Shown here: piece after piece, positions 33,354 to 46,588 of the stretch
Layout: every line of letters begins with the position of its first letter
How positions within the stretch are numbered: the stretch's first letter is position 1
The notes under the pieces: generated by a model
The model's database searches: none
Told to the model about the DNA's origin: nothing
The model's input: the letters and a program-made list of their open reading frames with translations, nothing else
Source: Rutstroemia sp. NJR-2017a BVV2
Taxonomy: Eukaryota > Ascomycota > Leotiomycetes > Helotiales > Rutstroemiaceae
DNA: 64,000 nt
Assembly: GCA_002946415.1 (NCBI GenBank)
Contig: NJPS01000074.1
Coordinates: 62,001-126,000 of the forward strand
Reading direction: 5' to 3'
Translations under genes and position numbers: made by a program

Positions 33354-35835
33354 CTTGGCGCAAGAGTGCTTGACGATTTAGCTTTCGAGATCAAAGATGA
33401 AGGGATGTTTGAATCTGGAAGCTCTTTCCGATCATGAAATTGGATTCTTTGTAGAGGAGACCCAAGATGTTGAGCCATTATATAGTGGAGCGGAAGTGAA
33501 TGTGGTCATTTCATGCATGATTCCTAGCTGGTGTATGCCAAAACAGGGCAAACACGAGAGTCGTGTATGGCCGTCATCAGCGTGCTCCACGTCCGTTCTT
33601 GTGGCCACGTCGTGCGGGGCAGATCCAATCGGAAACAAGCCAAGCCGATCACCGAAGCCATAATCATGACACTAATCAGGATAATCGTAAGTGCGGAATC
33701 AAGGGAATATACTCGTAGACTTAAATAAACCCCAAGGACACGGACTGTGTGAGCGTGCCTGGGCATACGCCCGCCGTGCTCAAATATATTATCGCGCGCT
33801 AATAATTCCTCTATCGCTTTCGTACTGACACGTTCAATGAAGTATTCTATATACCATTTATATCGACGTCAACTTTAGTTTATTGCATATCCACGCTGTC
33901 AACTCTCTACTAGCAAGGACAAAGCCTGGAAACCGTCTCTCTCAATTGCAGTCTTCTCCACTAATGGGCTACCAGGGCCACCTGAAAGCATCGCATTATC
34001 ACATATGGAAACAAGGAGCCCCGAAACCTCATTTCTCAGTAGGGCATATCCGGACCCGGGGCCGAAGGAAATTACTGAAGACGTTATACAAATCTACTTC
34101 CGCAATGGTCCTCATGTTCACAACTGCGACGGCTCCAAATAAGGCAAGGACTTTAGACAGAGTCGTGTCAAACCTGAATGGCAGTACTCGTACGATACGC
34201 CGGTAGCCTGGTCTCTACACTGGAAGAACTCAACTATCCGAAGCACCAAACAGTGGAAATCAGCTGAAGTCGCACAGCGCCATGACTAGTCTCCATACAT
34301 CTTGTGATATTACTCACGATAATTCGTTCTACCAGTACGTCGAGACATATGAGGAAGACCAGGCGTCACCAGCTCGACAAAACACTACTATTACTAAACA
34401 CAGAGTCTCCTTAGTAATGGTCCAGTGTCAAGAGCGATCGTCCGAGCGTGAGAGTGATTGAAGGAAAAGACGGGAGCAAGCACGTCCATGCATGCAGTTG
34501 ATGCCGGGCTCGCGGGCTACATGAGAACGCTCCCCAATTTCGCCGAGCTGAATTGGGCTATGAAAAGGATGCCGCCATTTTCTCCAATGCAATACAGTAG
34601 GTGAAAGCCGGCATACCAAAGAGGACCTACTATGTCCACAATCACACTGGCCAGCGCGTGCGTAAGGGGACCTAGGACCTAGCCAGGCGAAAAGCTACGT
34701 AAGCAAAAAAGAATCTGTTTTTCTCGGCAGTGGTCAGCTCCTACTTCGCAGCAGTGATGAGTCTTGCAGCTTGCTCGTGGATTGCGCGCATAACCGGTGA
34801 TGGCAAGGCATCGGTCATAGTGCAAGTCAGCAGGAGTCGATAAAAACCGCCAGTATGTTTCCAGATGGGAGATAACATCGAGCCAGATGACCAGTCTCGG
34901 CTCTTCTAATCTTGTACGAAGAGTACTCGCTCTTTGACGCCGTTGTATAGCCGACTATGAACAGCAACCTCAAGGCCCCGCGAGCGTGCCGATTCGCTAG
35001 GTAAGAACACAATGAGTTCCGTTGTAGTGCCGCGAAAACCAGTTTTGCAAAAGCAAACCTACAACAACAACCTACCAGCAGTACTTCAATGTAGTCTTAC
35101 TGGTTGATTACAATGTTACTTCGATTTAGAAGCTAATCATAGTGGCCAAAGGATCCATCTTGGGATTCATCTTGTCTACGGCCAGGCTTTGACAATGCAC
35201 ACAGAAGTTTTGGTTGCAATCATGAACATGGATGATGTGTAACAAATCTTTCGAAGGATGCAGCGCCGTAAGCCAGCATATAATTGCGAAGGGGGTGACT
35301 ATATTTGTCACCAAGTTTACGCATTTGCATATTCTCAATCAATGTTGTGCCGCCAACAGTTGTTAGAACGTCGATAGTGGGCCCTTTAGTTTAGCAGAAT
35401 TGGGCCATGCGCATATCTCGGTCATGTATCGGAATATTATTGGACAATATTTCGGGCCATTTCCGAATATCGATGGGCGGCCCGATACCTAGACCATTTA
35501 TTCGTGGCAGTTTTACCAACAGACAGGTCAATATTATCACACATTCTCAAACATGAACGTCGTAAGGTCCTCGCTCAATCGCAGATTAGAATCCTACCTT
35601 GAGTCCGGGTCATTCGCAACACTGCACCAACAATTTCGGTGTTGGTTAGGTGTCGATCTCCATGCCCTAGAAAGCGGTCCAAAAGCGTCTGCTCTTTATT
35701 GTTCAAAGCTTTGGAGACACAAACACGAATCGTTTCTTCGCACGCAATTTCTCCATCCCGAGAACAATCCTACTTAGTTCTTATCAATCAATCTTCCAAA
35801 TCAATCTTTCAAATCAATCTCCCAACTACAGCAAT
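33354..35835. other. 2.5-kb stretch with unassigned open fragments
   Basis: No gene can be supported. Around 33950-34270 one frame reads SHMETRSPETSFLSRAYPDP and on to IQIYFRNGPHVHNCDGSK before a stop; this looks like a coding relic, but I cannot name the family. The remaining sequence is spacer and, at the right end, the promoter side of the hydrolase. Confidence 0.4.
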
Positions 35836-36667
35836 ATGGCAAAGCCAACTATCGTCATGGTCCCTGGTGCATGGCACAAGGCTGACATCTACTCTGACGT
35901 CGCATCAAACCTGAAAAAGCATGACTATCCAACAATTAGTTTACCTCTACCTTCTGCCGGTGCTACACCGCCCCACCAGAATTTTGACGGTGATGTTGCT
36001 GCCATCCGGAAAATACTTGAAGACCTTGTTTCTGAAGGCAAAGAAGTTGTCCTTGTCGTTCATTCTTATACAGGCCTTCCAGGAGGTGATGCTCCTAAGG
36101 GTCTTGGAAGGAAAGAGCGCGAAGCAAGTGGGCTTGAAGGAGGGGTCATTCGATATGTAGTTATCAATGGGTTCACTACCCCAGAAGGCTTTCGTCCTGC
36201 AGCAGAGGGAGATTATTCTCAGATACCAGATTGGATGAAGATGGATCTTGAGGTATGTATATTGTAGAACGATCAACTCAGCTTGAAGCGCGTCTAAACT
36301 TCTTATCTAGAAAGGCGTTGTCAATGTACTCCCGGAAGACGCTAAGAGGATCTTCTACAACGATCTCTCTTCCAAAAAGGGGGACGAGTTGGCAGCGAAT
36401 CTTCTTCCCCAGAGCCTTGGAGTTTACTCAAGCACTGCAACCTACGCAGCTTGGAAAGACATTTCATCCACCTATCTTATGGGTGATATTGATCAGAGTT
36501 CTTTCGTTCCAGAATTTGCAGAAATGATGATCAGAGGGGCTCAGCAAGCAGAACCTACAGCTTTTGACGTTGTTGAACATTGCAAAGAAGGGGGTCATTG
36601 TCTGATGATCAGCTTCCCCGAGTGGACAGCGGACGCTCTCCGACGAGCGGCAGGAGAAAGCTTCTAG
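35836..36667 (+). CDS. Alpha/beta-hydrolase fold protein
   Basis: Two exons, 35836-36252 and 36311-36667, with a 58-nt GT-AG intron give 257 residues. It starts MAKPTIVMVPGAWH, the usual beginning of the small fungal AB-hydrolase group related to salicylate/methyl-ester hydrolases and to gene-cluster hydrolases. The nucleophile elbow is VVHSYTG (Ser 77), a relaxed GxSxG. The acid is likely in the YLMGDIDQ strand (Asp 198 or 200) and the base is His 235 in GGHCLMIS. No signal peptide or membrane segment is seen, so it should be cytosolic. The substrate is not deducible. Intact. Confidence 0.88.
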
Positions 36668-37438
36668 ATTCTAGATTTAAGCGTCGATGCGTCTCACGAA
36701 GCAGGATGGAAGATCACCCTGTCCACGAGGAAGGAGGTACTATGGTACTGTGTCAATTTTGGAGATAGTCATACTCCGGAAATGAAAGGATAATTCAGCC
36801 CATGAACGCAGCTACGTGTAGTGAAGTTTCATGCCGAATATATGAACCCATATGATTGTTGCCCGACCATAACACCACATGCCAGTGGTGGCAGTATGTC
36901 TAGCAGTATCCAGTGGTATTTTATAACTTAATATCAATCTTTCATGATAGGCTGTGTATCCTTTGAACTTCCTAGTCAGTAAGCTTGGCTCTACTTAAGG
37001 GATTCCAGTATTTACGTATATTTTGATTTTAATATACTCGATACTCATGATACTCATTGCTTTGATTACCGTTACAATTCGAGTAAATAGCTTCTCCGTC
37101 GTGGTAACACTGATAGCACCCCGAAATTGATAACACCCACCAGCTTCAAGACAAAACACAACCTGCAAGACCGGTTGCATTGTAAGTAGCATTTCGACGA
37201 CTCCTCTCAATGATGGTCAAAACGGTCATCACCACAGCAAGTGGATCCAATACGTTTGGGCCAATAAACCTCAACTTGCCTGCAACTCTTTGGGGATTCT
37301 GAACCTTTGAATGCTTCCCACCACAGTATAATGCAAGCATCTGTCTGTAAAGGAATTAGCAAACCGAAACAAAAGCTATCGATATGAAGGCTAGAATGCA
37401 GAGGCTATGCTATGAGCTACTGTAAAGTTGCTAGGCTC
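36668..37438. other. Convergent 3' spacer
   Basis: 770 bases between two facing gene ends. AT-rich, with nothing recognisable. Confidence 0.45.
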
Positions 37439-38185
37439 CTAGTCACTTCTTTCTGGAGGAGATTGGAATTGAGGAAGAAATATTTCTAACCCTGTGCTCA
37501 CTCGAACAAGTTTAAGCCCTCTATTGTCCTGCGTAATATTCTCTCCGGGAATGTTTTCTGTCGCAAATGCTTTCACTTCAGAGTCGCCACTGTGCCTCCA
37601 CTCGAATTTCTCCCGGGCGAGTGTTCCATCAATGGACAAAATCATATGTTGAAACATATGTACATCTTTCATCGCAATGCTCTTCTTAGATAATTCGATG
37701 TTTATCTCAGATGAGGCATTCGCTGTGGCATCGTACATGGAAGACTCATTACTGGTGGAGGTAGGATCATGCCAGATAGTGATATCTGAGATAGCGTTGA
37801 AGCGGAAACTGGATGTTCCAATGATAGGATAGCTATTATTAGGGCCAAAGTGTAATCTTATTTGAGGGATGGAGCTCTTGTTGGTCCAGCGGTTATCCAT
37901 GTGAACAGAGACATAGAAGAGGGTTAGAGGTAATTCATTGGCTTTATAAGGCGGACCCAGTATGAGCGAGATGTAATCCTCGCGATATATAAAGATGTCC
38001 CTGGGAAAGATAGAGTACACGAATGGAGGAACTGCGCTCTCAGGAAAGGGATAAGTGGTGGGATCTTCGTAGCGCGGCAGTGACGGTTCATGGGTTCCGA
38101 CAACCTCCGTAAATGCTTGCTCTCCTTGGGATTCGTTTGCTCGGTTCATTCTGGTGGTACTGGTTAATGAATTTGGTTGAAGCAA
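37439..38185 (-). CDS. Hypothetical protein, beta-rich, possibly tubby-like
   Basis: A single open frame of 248 codons, or 236 if the second Met at 38149 is used. There is no signal peptide or membrane span. The middle and end are rich in beta-strand pattern (FVYSIFPRDIFIYR, FEWRHSGDSEVKA, GLKLVRVSTGLEIFLPQFQ). The order W-R-H-S...KLVR...G...P recalls the fungal hypothetical family with a tubby/LOR-like fold, but the match is weak. Codon usage and length make it a plausible real gene. Confidence 0.6.
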   Translation of the reverse strand: MLQPNSLTSTTRMNRANESQGEQAFTEVVGTHEPSLPRYEDPTTYPFPESAVPPFVYSIFPRDIFIYREDYISLILGPPYKANELPLTLFYVSVHMDNRWTNKSSIPQIRLHFGPNNSYPIIGTSSFRFNAISDITIWHDPTSTSNESSMYDATANASSEINIELSKKSIAMKDVHMFQHMILSIDGTLAREKFEWRHSGDSEVKAFATENIPGENITQDNRGLKLVRVSTGLEIFLPQFQSPPERSD

Positions 38186-39631
38186 AACCGAAGAAAGATT
38201 GTTTTAATAATTGTAAGGCACGGAAAAGCGTACCGATGTACCGAATAAGGTTACCACTCCAACTGGTCTACGGTTGGTATATTTACTCTCAGCCACTCCG
38301 CGTAGAATAAGGCTCTCCGGCGCAGAAGAAACAGACCGAAAATAATGCTTTAAAGACAGTTGGACAATGAAAACATAATAATTTTTTAGACTATTTAGGT
38401 TATCTATTCGACAATAAGTAACCAGCTAAAATATATTGTCCCAAATCGGCCTGTTTTTTCTACTCCGAAGAGTAAGGGTATGCCACCACTAATATTAAGC
38501 TTAATTCCTACACGGCTGGGCAGTTGATGAACCATTCCAAAAACAAGTATCATCCACCCGTTCGGGATTTTACAAGTCTTTACCCTGCTGGTCGCGTTGG
38601 AAGAGGACATCGAAGTATAGACTTGCGTATTCTAAACGGTCTTAGATGAGGCGTCTTAGAGCCTACTTGCATGGAGATCGACTTAGGGAGTCAAGGTGCA
38701 TTCTTTGTCATGCGACGTACGACCTGAATTGCCTCATGAACTGACAGAGGAGGTCGTCAAAAGATAGATAGGTCTGTGAGGAGAAGCAACAGCGGGGCCA
38801 ACAGGTAGAAAGTTCGCTATGGGACTGTAAGAGTAGTGCAGCTAGGGCAAACGTTGAGAGGTGGAGATGGAACTTAACCTTAGACAACAAACACAGGGGA
38901 GCCAACTTGAGCAGATGAAGATCTAATCTGATCCATACTTTGCAGAGACCAACCCCAACTCGGAAGATAAGGACTAATGAAAGTACGAAAGGGCTTAGTA
39001 TGTTATGAAACATAGGACTAGGTACTACCGCTCCGTGGATTGTCAATAACGCAGAGCGCCAAATCGCGTGCTCCCTTGCTACAGCATTCTATCCAAAAGT
39101 AAAACCGAGACCAAACCACTTGAAGGCTGTCTCCCTGAAACACAGGAGACCCTGAGCTCAACATCATCACGTGATCCATAGTGGAGGAGCGGAATCCCCA
39201 CAAGTAAAATAAACTAAGCTCCTTTCTACCGTACCATCCCCAAAAATCATCCTCAAACCTGCTTTTCGTCTATGTTAGTTGGTCAATCTCGTCCAATCAA
39301 ACCGCTCATACTTCTTCCCCTGGTATTGGTATTGACCTACAGTAATCCTATTCCAAGGTTCTGGTGGTTATCTGAAATAGTATAGTTGGCAAGCCGCCGC
39401 AATTTTATTCTGCAAAATGACATCGACAGCTCAAAACAGGGTTGGACCCCTGCGGAGTCTGATATGTGCACCGATATTTCTTCATATCAATAAGCGCAAT
39501 CTCTACGAAGTAAGAAGTGACTACTTTCTCCACGTTTCCCTTGGGTATTCTTTACTATCAATCTAGAACTTGACGATCTCATAACTAGCCTATGGATTGA
39601 TAGACGACCATTCCTAACACAGGTCTCCGCA
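38186..39631. other. Spacer without recognisable gene
   Basis: 1.4 kb between divergent genes. Short open pieces (38404-38610, 38708-39046, 39018-39203) have no family features. Confidence 0.45.
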
Positions 39632-41541
39632 ATGGCTAGAGCAAGCCCATTACAACCTTCATCGCCGGCTCCAACAACTGAAAATCCGGTGGTAGCCGTT
39701 GCTAGAAAGGTAAAAGCGGATCTGAGGAAACATCAACAACCTACTATTCGAATTTATCGCGATTCTGCATCAAATGACAAGCGTGCGCCTCCGCCTCGGG
39801 GAACTGCTCAGCAAATTCACACAGGACAAAATGGAGAGGCAGTCACTCAACCAGCGGCCAATTCTCTCCCATCGAACAACACCTCATTTTCCAATCGCAT
39901 GCGATCACTGTTCGGTCCCAGCAAGGCTTCCAGCAGCAACGAGTCCGATAGCCATGAGTATGATCATGACATGGTCGACTTGCTAGATGTTGTTGGCATG
40001 TATGACTAGAGACAACCTTAAAGCAACGACACTAACTTCTCACAGATCCGGAAGTCTCTACGCTCTCCACTCTCACTAATGTTCAAAATTCCCTATTCGT
40101 CCCTTCCATGGGCAAGATTGTCAACCGTCAACCCACCTACAGACTTTCGGATCGTCCTAACGAGGCACGAACGCTTGACAGGCTTAAAATAAAATTGAGG
40201 AATCTTCGAAGCACGGAAAAAGAAGCCGACAAAGAGATACCTCTGCCCAAGCTGGAATATGCTGTGTTGCCAGACGGTGAAACTCTGGCGGGTTGGACAA
40301 TTCAGGAGACGAACGAGTTGGACGATCGAGTTAGGCATGAGCTTCACTCTCGACGAGCGAAGCTCAAACGTGCAATGAAAGGCTTCGGCCAGTATGTTCG
40401 CCGGCGTAAGTAAACCTCTATTCCTGATAGTATTGTTTCTGACGGATTCCATACAGCTCTTGGACTGTTCATAACGGTTTATGCTACGCTGATCACACTA
40501 TTTGGCGCTGCTTGGGTACTTTTTCTAATTGGCTGGATTTCTATCGGCTCAAGAAAAGCTTACGTTGTCAATGTCGTCGATAATGTACTGGTCGCTCTCT
40601 TCGCAATCATTGGTGATGGCTTAGCCCCCTTTCGGGCAGTGGATACGTATCACATGGCTTACATTGTCCACTACCACCGCAAGACCTGGAAACAGCGCGA
40701 AAATCTTGGGCTTCCAGAATTATGGGATCACAATGATTTACCAGACCAACGGAAAGAACATATTGCGCCGCCCCCTGAACTCGATCTCGAAAGTTTGGTC
40801 GCTAGAAGAATGCCCCGTGGTCTCGCACGTATAGTTACGCCTCGAATACCAAAGAGATATGCCGACAGAATGATGGCTCGGAACAAGATTGATATTGCTC
40901 CAAACTACGATTACACTGTGTTAACCGAAGAAGAGCAAAACAAACTCGAATTTCATGAGCGCAAGTTCTCTAAAAGCCATACTTTCTACAAACCCCACGA
41001 GACTGAAACGCACTACGCTTTTCCCCTGAAGCTTCTTTTCGCTGTTGTCATTCTATTAGATTTGCACTCTTGCCTACAAATCTCCCTTGGCGCCTGCACA
41101 TGGGGCATTTCATATAAAACTCGGCCATTTGCTCTTACGACTGTCATCCTTTGCTTTAGTATCACATGCAATATTATGGGTGGTGTACTTATTTCAATCG
41201 GGGATAAGCGTACACGCAAGCACGATGTCATAGAGCGAATGATGAAGCAGGAACTTACAGGAGAAGTGATCGAAGAGATTAATACTCGGAGGCTCAAAGA
41301 AGCAGAAGAAAGAGGAGAAATTGACCCGATAGTAAGAAAGAGAATGGAAGAGGAGAAGGAACAGGCTGAAAATGAGGAGGTCAAGAAGTCTTGGAAAAGT
41401 GTGCCGTCGTTGCCAAAAACATTACTAGGAAAGGGGGAAGACCACAGGCAACCGAGCTTACCACAGGAAGCAAGGACAAGAGGGGACGTGGGGCAAAAAG
41501 TTCTTGCAGGGTTTAGGAAAGCTGACTTGGACAGAAGCTAG
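39632..41541 (+). CDS. Multi-span membrane protein with DUF2985-type domain
   Basis: Three exons, 39632-39995, 40046-40405 and 40457-41541, give 602 residues. The first 200 or so are polar and low complexity (Ser/Asn/Pro-rich). A charged stretch follows, then two hydrophobic segments (LGLFITVYATLITLFGAAWV and VLVALFAIIGDGLAPFRAVD), the long loop HYHRKTWKQRENLGLPELWD, two more spans (about residues 435-500), and a Lys/Glu-rich tail. This matches fungal DUF2985 (PLAC8-related) membrane proteins; the function is unknown in the literature I know. The first intron (39996-40045) must start GCATGT to keep frame (DVV/DPEVSTL), with CACTAAC before the CAG, so it is a GC-AG intron. The GT 3 bases later leads to a stop. 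The second intron is GT-AG. Confidence 0.85.
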
Positions 41542-44500
41542 GTGTCGGGGCTTGGGTCCGTTGATACCATGATGTTATCTGCAATAATTATCTTCAAACT
41601 CTAATTCATTAACTATGATATATGCTGTAATGGCGTTTGGTTTGAAGGAACTTGGAGGGTTCTACGCACTGTAGATTCATGAGTTTCTAGTTGTTGATGA
41701 CGATTGAGGACTTAATATGACAAGATGCGCCCCGCAGCTGCAGTTCGGTTGGTCAGGTGGTTCAGAACGACGAGATACTCCAGTTGGAAGGAAAAGACTC
41801 ACTCCTCGAATACAGAGCAGCCGGTAGTAGGGTCATCAGATTCTGGGTGGCTGCGTCACAGGCACGCTCCCAGGTGGAGGCCGAGAACGAGAAATAATAC
41901 AGGCAGGGCGTAGCTCTTTAACAACATTGCTTTCCAAATGGAGGGCAGGAATTTCGAAGCAGAGAAGCTTCAAATGCAGGGGTGGAAAAACAAGCTTAGG
42001 AGAGTCCATTATCGATGACTTATGTCTCAGCCTATGTGTATCGAGCGGGGAGAGATAGCAACTTTCCAAAAGTTATTCAGGCGAACTTAGCCTCAGTGTA
42101 AATCAGCTGCTCAACAAGGAGGGGCGGGGTTAATGATGATCATAACGGAAGCATGGTGGAGATGTGGCTGACGTTGGTGGTATGGCTGGAGTGCGGGGAG
42201 GATTATGGGTCCCGTTCACCCTGGCTCTCCACCCGGTGGGGTTTGGTCATAGCATAGCATACCAACACCAAAATCGGACTTGAGATTCGTTTTATCTCTA
42301 ACTGATCCATATAATTAAACTCTTTTTGAAAATTATTCTCAATGTTTTTGAGAGTACGTTTAAGATAGATTAACAGTTAACTAGATAACTACTAATAGCT
42401 CAATTTCCTGATTATGGAGTAATTGGAGGGTAGCAGAGCAGGAATTCAGATGTGCTACGACTTAACCCCACCGGGCAATGCGGGTGTCTTCGAACGAGCC
42501 AGAACACAACAAATTACAGGGGGCTTTGAACTAAAGAACGGTCCGCTACTGATCGAACCGATGCTTCAATTTTATGGTCGACAGATGATTTGAAGTATGC
42601 GGCGATGAACCACCAAACCACCTGCTATTCCTCTTGAACCACTCACGCCCCCTTCATTATCGCAGTGGAATCGAACAAGAACCGAAATCGTGGACGTTCG
42701 GTCGCGAAGCCCACAGAAACTTCGTCGCGTTGTGCCAGATGAGAAGATGTGCTACGCTACCTGATCACAACGCTTCGTGGGTCGGTTTGACGTTTTCAAA
42801 TAGAACACGACTTACGTAGCTATCGCAGTCCGCTGAATCAAGCCAAAAGCGGTCGGCTAGCCCTGTGCAGATTCTCCTAAGAGATCTGCGCAGCACAAAA
42901 CCTTCGATATTCTCTCAGTTACCGTCGGTACCAGCATTACTGGATACGGTTTTGAATCTCCGGCGGTGCCTTACGAGTTACCTAGAGAAAGGTCTCATAC
43001 CGGTAGGATTAGAGGTATGTATTTCAAAGCTTTGACTAGGATTTATTTGAAGATGTCTGATTAACAATTACAGGCTCTGATCGCTCCAACTTATTCGTTC
43101 CTAGAGGCGGATATTTCGACATCTGTATACGATTACTCATACAAACGGTCGGAACTAGAGCTGGATATATTATGGAATCACTTGAACAAGATTATCACGA
43201 CTGTAGAATATACCGGCGAGATGAGAGTGCCTGGTGCTCCAGAGTGGTTCTACCAGTATTGAATCTGGCACTCGGTGGAAACAACAAACTTGATGTCCAT
43301 GGAGGATTGCCACTGCTGATACCCGGGAAATCTACGTGGTTTTGGGATTGATCCGAATTTTGAAAAGAGCCACCGAGTTTGCTACTGAGGTTTACTGGCC
43401 GTGGTTGAGGGACGTAATATCAATACCATGCGTCAGTGGAGACAATCTACCAGGCTAGATGATTTGGAGTTTTCAATCCTCGAACTTCGTGGGACGTTTC
43501 TACGATGCAAAACATTTGTTCAGCCATTCTAGGTTGGCTGGTATTTTCACAACTGCTTAGGGATGTGGAACAGTAAATTGACTACGTTGTACAGACCCTG
43601 TAAGTCGCCTGTTCTCTATGATCGACTGAGAAGTTTTCAATGTCCCAAAAGTGGTGGAGCAATAGCCTTGATATATTTTACAAGAAAACGATAGGCGCTG
43701 GGCCTGAAAACTGTCATGCTTCAAGATTTTTAGGTCATCTAAAACTACCCAATGAGGAGATGGGACATCGAGTCTGGAGCAAAGTTGTTGAAATCTTGCA
43801 GCTCCAAGTGGTCCCCCCCCGAATTTGGAAGAGCAGGCACCTGGGTTTACATCTTGGGATTTCAAGAAGACAACTATTATATGAAACAGCCACCATATAA
43901 TTCTCGCCCAGGTAACGCATAGCCTAAATCATGCCTGACCTCGGCAGTTGATTCTTTTCCAACCGCAAATACCGATGAACTTAAACACCCAAGTCCCTAC
44001 TCTTTTGGCTTGTTTCCTGGCTGAGGAGATTGAACCGAGGGTTGCATTGCAGACGTTGTACAACACGAAATGCTTTCACATACATTTCTTGCGGGTAGGG
44101 TTACCCTGGATTGTTCCCGCTATCGATCTACACTCAAGGGTTCAGATGCAGAGCGCTTACTCATCTTCAGTTCTTCTTCCGTCATTTCATTTTATTCTAT
44201 TGGATACAAGATGGGTATTATTGATAAGCAATGCATACCTATACGTATATACCCATTCCTGACTATTGAGCCTAAACTGCGGGTCACGTTCCGTTCCATT
44301 GCAGTATCTTTGAGGTTGATTTTATTGGCAAGCAATGCATATATGCCCCCCATATCCCCGTGCGGGCTTTGGGTCGAACCGCATAACATGAGGTCGTAAG
44401 CAGCCTATCATCTATATTTCTTTGCAGATAAGAAAATATTAAATGCAAGTATATTCCTTCTTGTTCATTTCAATCTTTGTTGTGTGAGCGGCAGTGTTTG

Positions 44501-44592
44501 AAAATCATATTTTCACCTCTATCATACAACATCAAGGAATCTCATATCACATTTCACGGGTTATTTTGTCTTTTGAACCTCCCCTACTCAAA
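41542..44592. other. 3-kb spacer with a possible gene relic near 42830-43261
   Basis: No complete gene. From about 42830 a frame reads SASPVQILLRDLRSTKPSIF and on to PVGLE, then a well-formed GT-AG intron (about 43016-43075), then ALIAPTYSFLEADISTSVYD to WFYQY and a stop at 43259. The splice signals suggest a former gene, not chance, but I cannot name it. The last 500 bases hold direct repeats of AAGCAATGCATA (44226, 44329) in the sugar-transporter promoter. Confidence 0.45.
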
Positions 44593-46588
44593 ATGTCAGA
44601 TCACAAGAGAGACGATGGCATGCTGTTACATTGGAAGTCTCTCCTCGCATGTTTGGTTGTTTCTATGTGTCAATTTCAATTTGGTTTAGATGCTACTCTC
44701 ATTGGTGGTTTCCAGGCCATGCCGGGCTTCTTGGAGGTAGCACTTCAGCCTACGGTAAAGGACATGAAGCATTTACTTATTTAATTGCAGGTATTTGGAT
44801 ATCCAGACCCCTCATCGCCGATAGGGTATAATATCTCAACCGTGCGCCAACAATTGATTTCATCGTTGATGACTCTTGGTGCCTTCCTCACTTCAGCAAG
44901 TGCAGGTAATTCTATCCACTCCTCATTCTAAAGAGTCATTGCTAATCTGGGAAGGCTTGCTCACAAAAATCATTGGACGGACGACAGCATTATGGATCGG
45001 TTGTATTCTATGCCTTGTTGGTGATGTTATCATGATGAGTACATCAAGCATTGGAGCGCTGTACCTTGGAAGGTTTATAATGGGTGTCTCTAATGCCCTT
45101 TTCAGTGTATTTGGACTGCTTTATATCCAAGTATATCTTCGTCAATCTATGTCAGAGGCTTCTACTCATAAATTTATAGGAATGTGCGCCAGCAAAGTAT
45201 AGAGGTACAATGGTTGGAGTTTCGACATACTGGATCACATTTGGTTAGTTACCAACTTGACTCAGACACTTGTTGCAACAATAAGCTGATTACTTGTTAT
45301 GTGCCTAGGAGCATTGATCGGCAACATCATCGACAATTTCACAGTTTCTCTGGATGGTAGAAGGTCTTATATCATCCCCCTTGGGGTCATCTTGATCATG
45401 CCCGGTATCATAGCAATTGGTCTTCTCTTCATACCAGAATCTCCCAGGTGGTTATTACAAAAAAACAGACCAGAAAAGGCAAAAGCCGCACTCAAACGTC
45501 TCCGACCTCATCAGGAAGTCATTGATGAAGAATTAGCTTACATGGCAGTGGGAATCGATACTGAAGCTGAATTTTCACGAGGTGCACGGTTTGTTGACCT
45601 TTGGAGAGATCCAATTGAGCGTCGACGAGCCCTTCTTGCGATTGGGGCCCTCTGTATTCAGCCAGCTTCTGGGGCAACTTATATTATCAGTGAGTGCAAG
45701 CACAAAGACTCGGCGACATTGCAGCTGATTATACTAGTCTACAGCACATACTTCTTCGAAATGGCCGGCATCGGTACTCCATTTGGAGATACCTGCATCA
45801 TGGCAGGTATCGGATCATTTGTTCTGATATTGAACAGCTTGATAATCACAAAGTATGGACGACGAAGAGTGTTTCTGGGCTGTGGAATGACATTTTGCGG
45901 CTTATCACAGTTGATCATGGCTGCCGTGTATACTGCACATCCAAACACAAACTTGACTGGAAAGGTAACTTCCTTAATCCGAGTGTACCACTGGCGTTAA
46001 TTTATTCATCTCAATTAGATTATTGTTGGCTGCACGATTATCTATCTCACATTTTACAATGGGACAATATCGACCTACTCTTACCTTTGCTGCGGAGAGT
46101 TCCCATCTCAACACTTTCGCACTTATACCTTCGGTATTGCGGCCTCGATATCATATGTCCTTGGATGGCTCATTACATTCACTGCACCGTACTTCATTAA
46201 TCCAGGCTCTCTCAACTGGGGTAACTGCCTCTCTTTGAATATACCAAGAAACTGTTCTAAAATTATATAGGTCCCAAATACGGATATATATGGGCAGGAA
46301 GTTGTTTTATAGGTGCACTATGGGTTTGGTTATACTTACCGGAGGTGAAAAATCGAACTTTTGAGGAAATTGATGAGATGGTAAAGTTCTACACTCCATA
46401 ATACCTCTATTTGTACTAATATGAGCTCAAATCAGTTCAAAGCAGGACTTCCAGCTCGAAGTTTCCGAAAATATGAATGCTTGATTTCAGCCACTTCGAC
46501 AACGATGGCGAACGAATCCAAGGTTGTGGACGTCACAACTAAAGAAATCGATTCAAGTCTAACCACTAAAACAACAACATCCTTCTGA
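44593..46588 (+). CDS. MFS sugar transporter (alpha-glucoside/hexose permease type)
   Basis: Nine exons join in frame to 523 residues: 44593-44736, 44791-44905, 44955-45130, 45180-45243, 45309-45689, 45738-45964, 46019-46220, 46271-46380 and 46436-46588. All eight introns are GT-AG of 48-65 nt. Sugar-porter hallmarks are all present: FGLDATLIGGFQAMPGF in TM1, GRTTALW and YLGRFIMGVSNA, ECAPAKYRGT, the PESPRWLLQK signature, YSTYFFEMAG in TM7, KYGRRR, and PEVKNRTFEEIDEMF at the end of TM12. The YSTYFFEMAG and TFTAPYFINP blocks are typical of the fungal maltose/alpha-glucoside and related permease clade. It should import a sugar with H+ across the plasma membrane. The tail is Thr/Ser-rich. The gene is intact. 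Confidence 0.94.
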
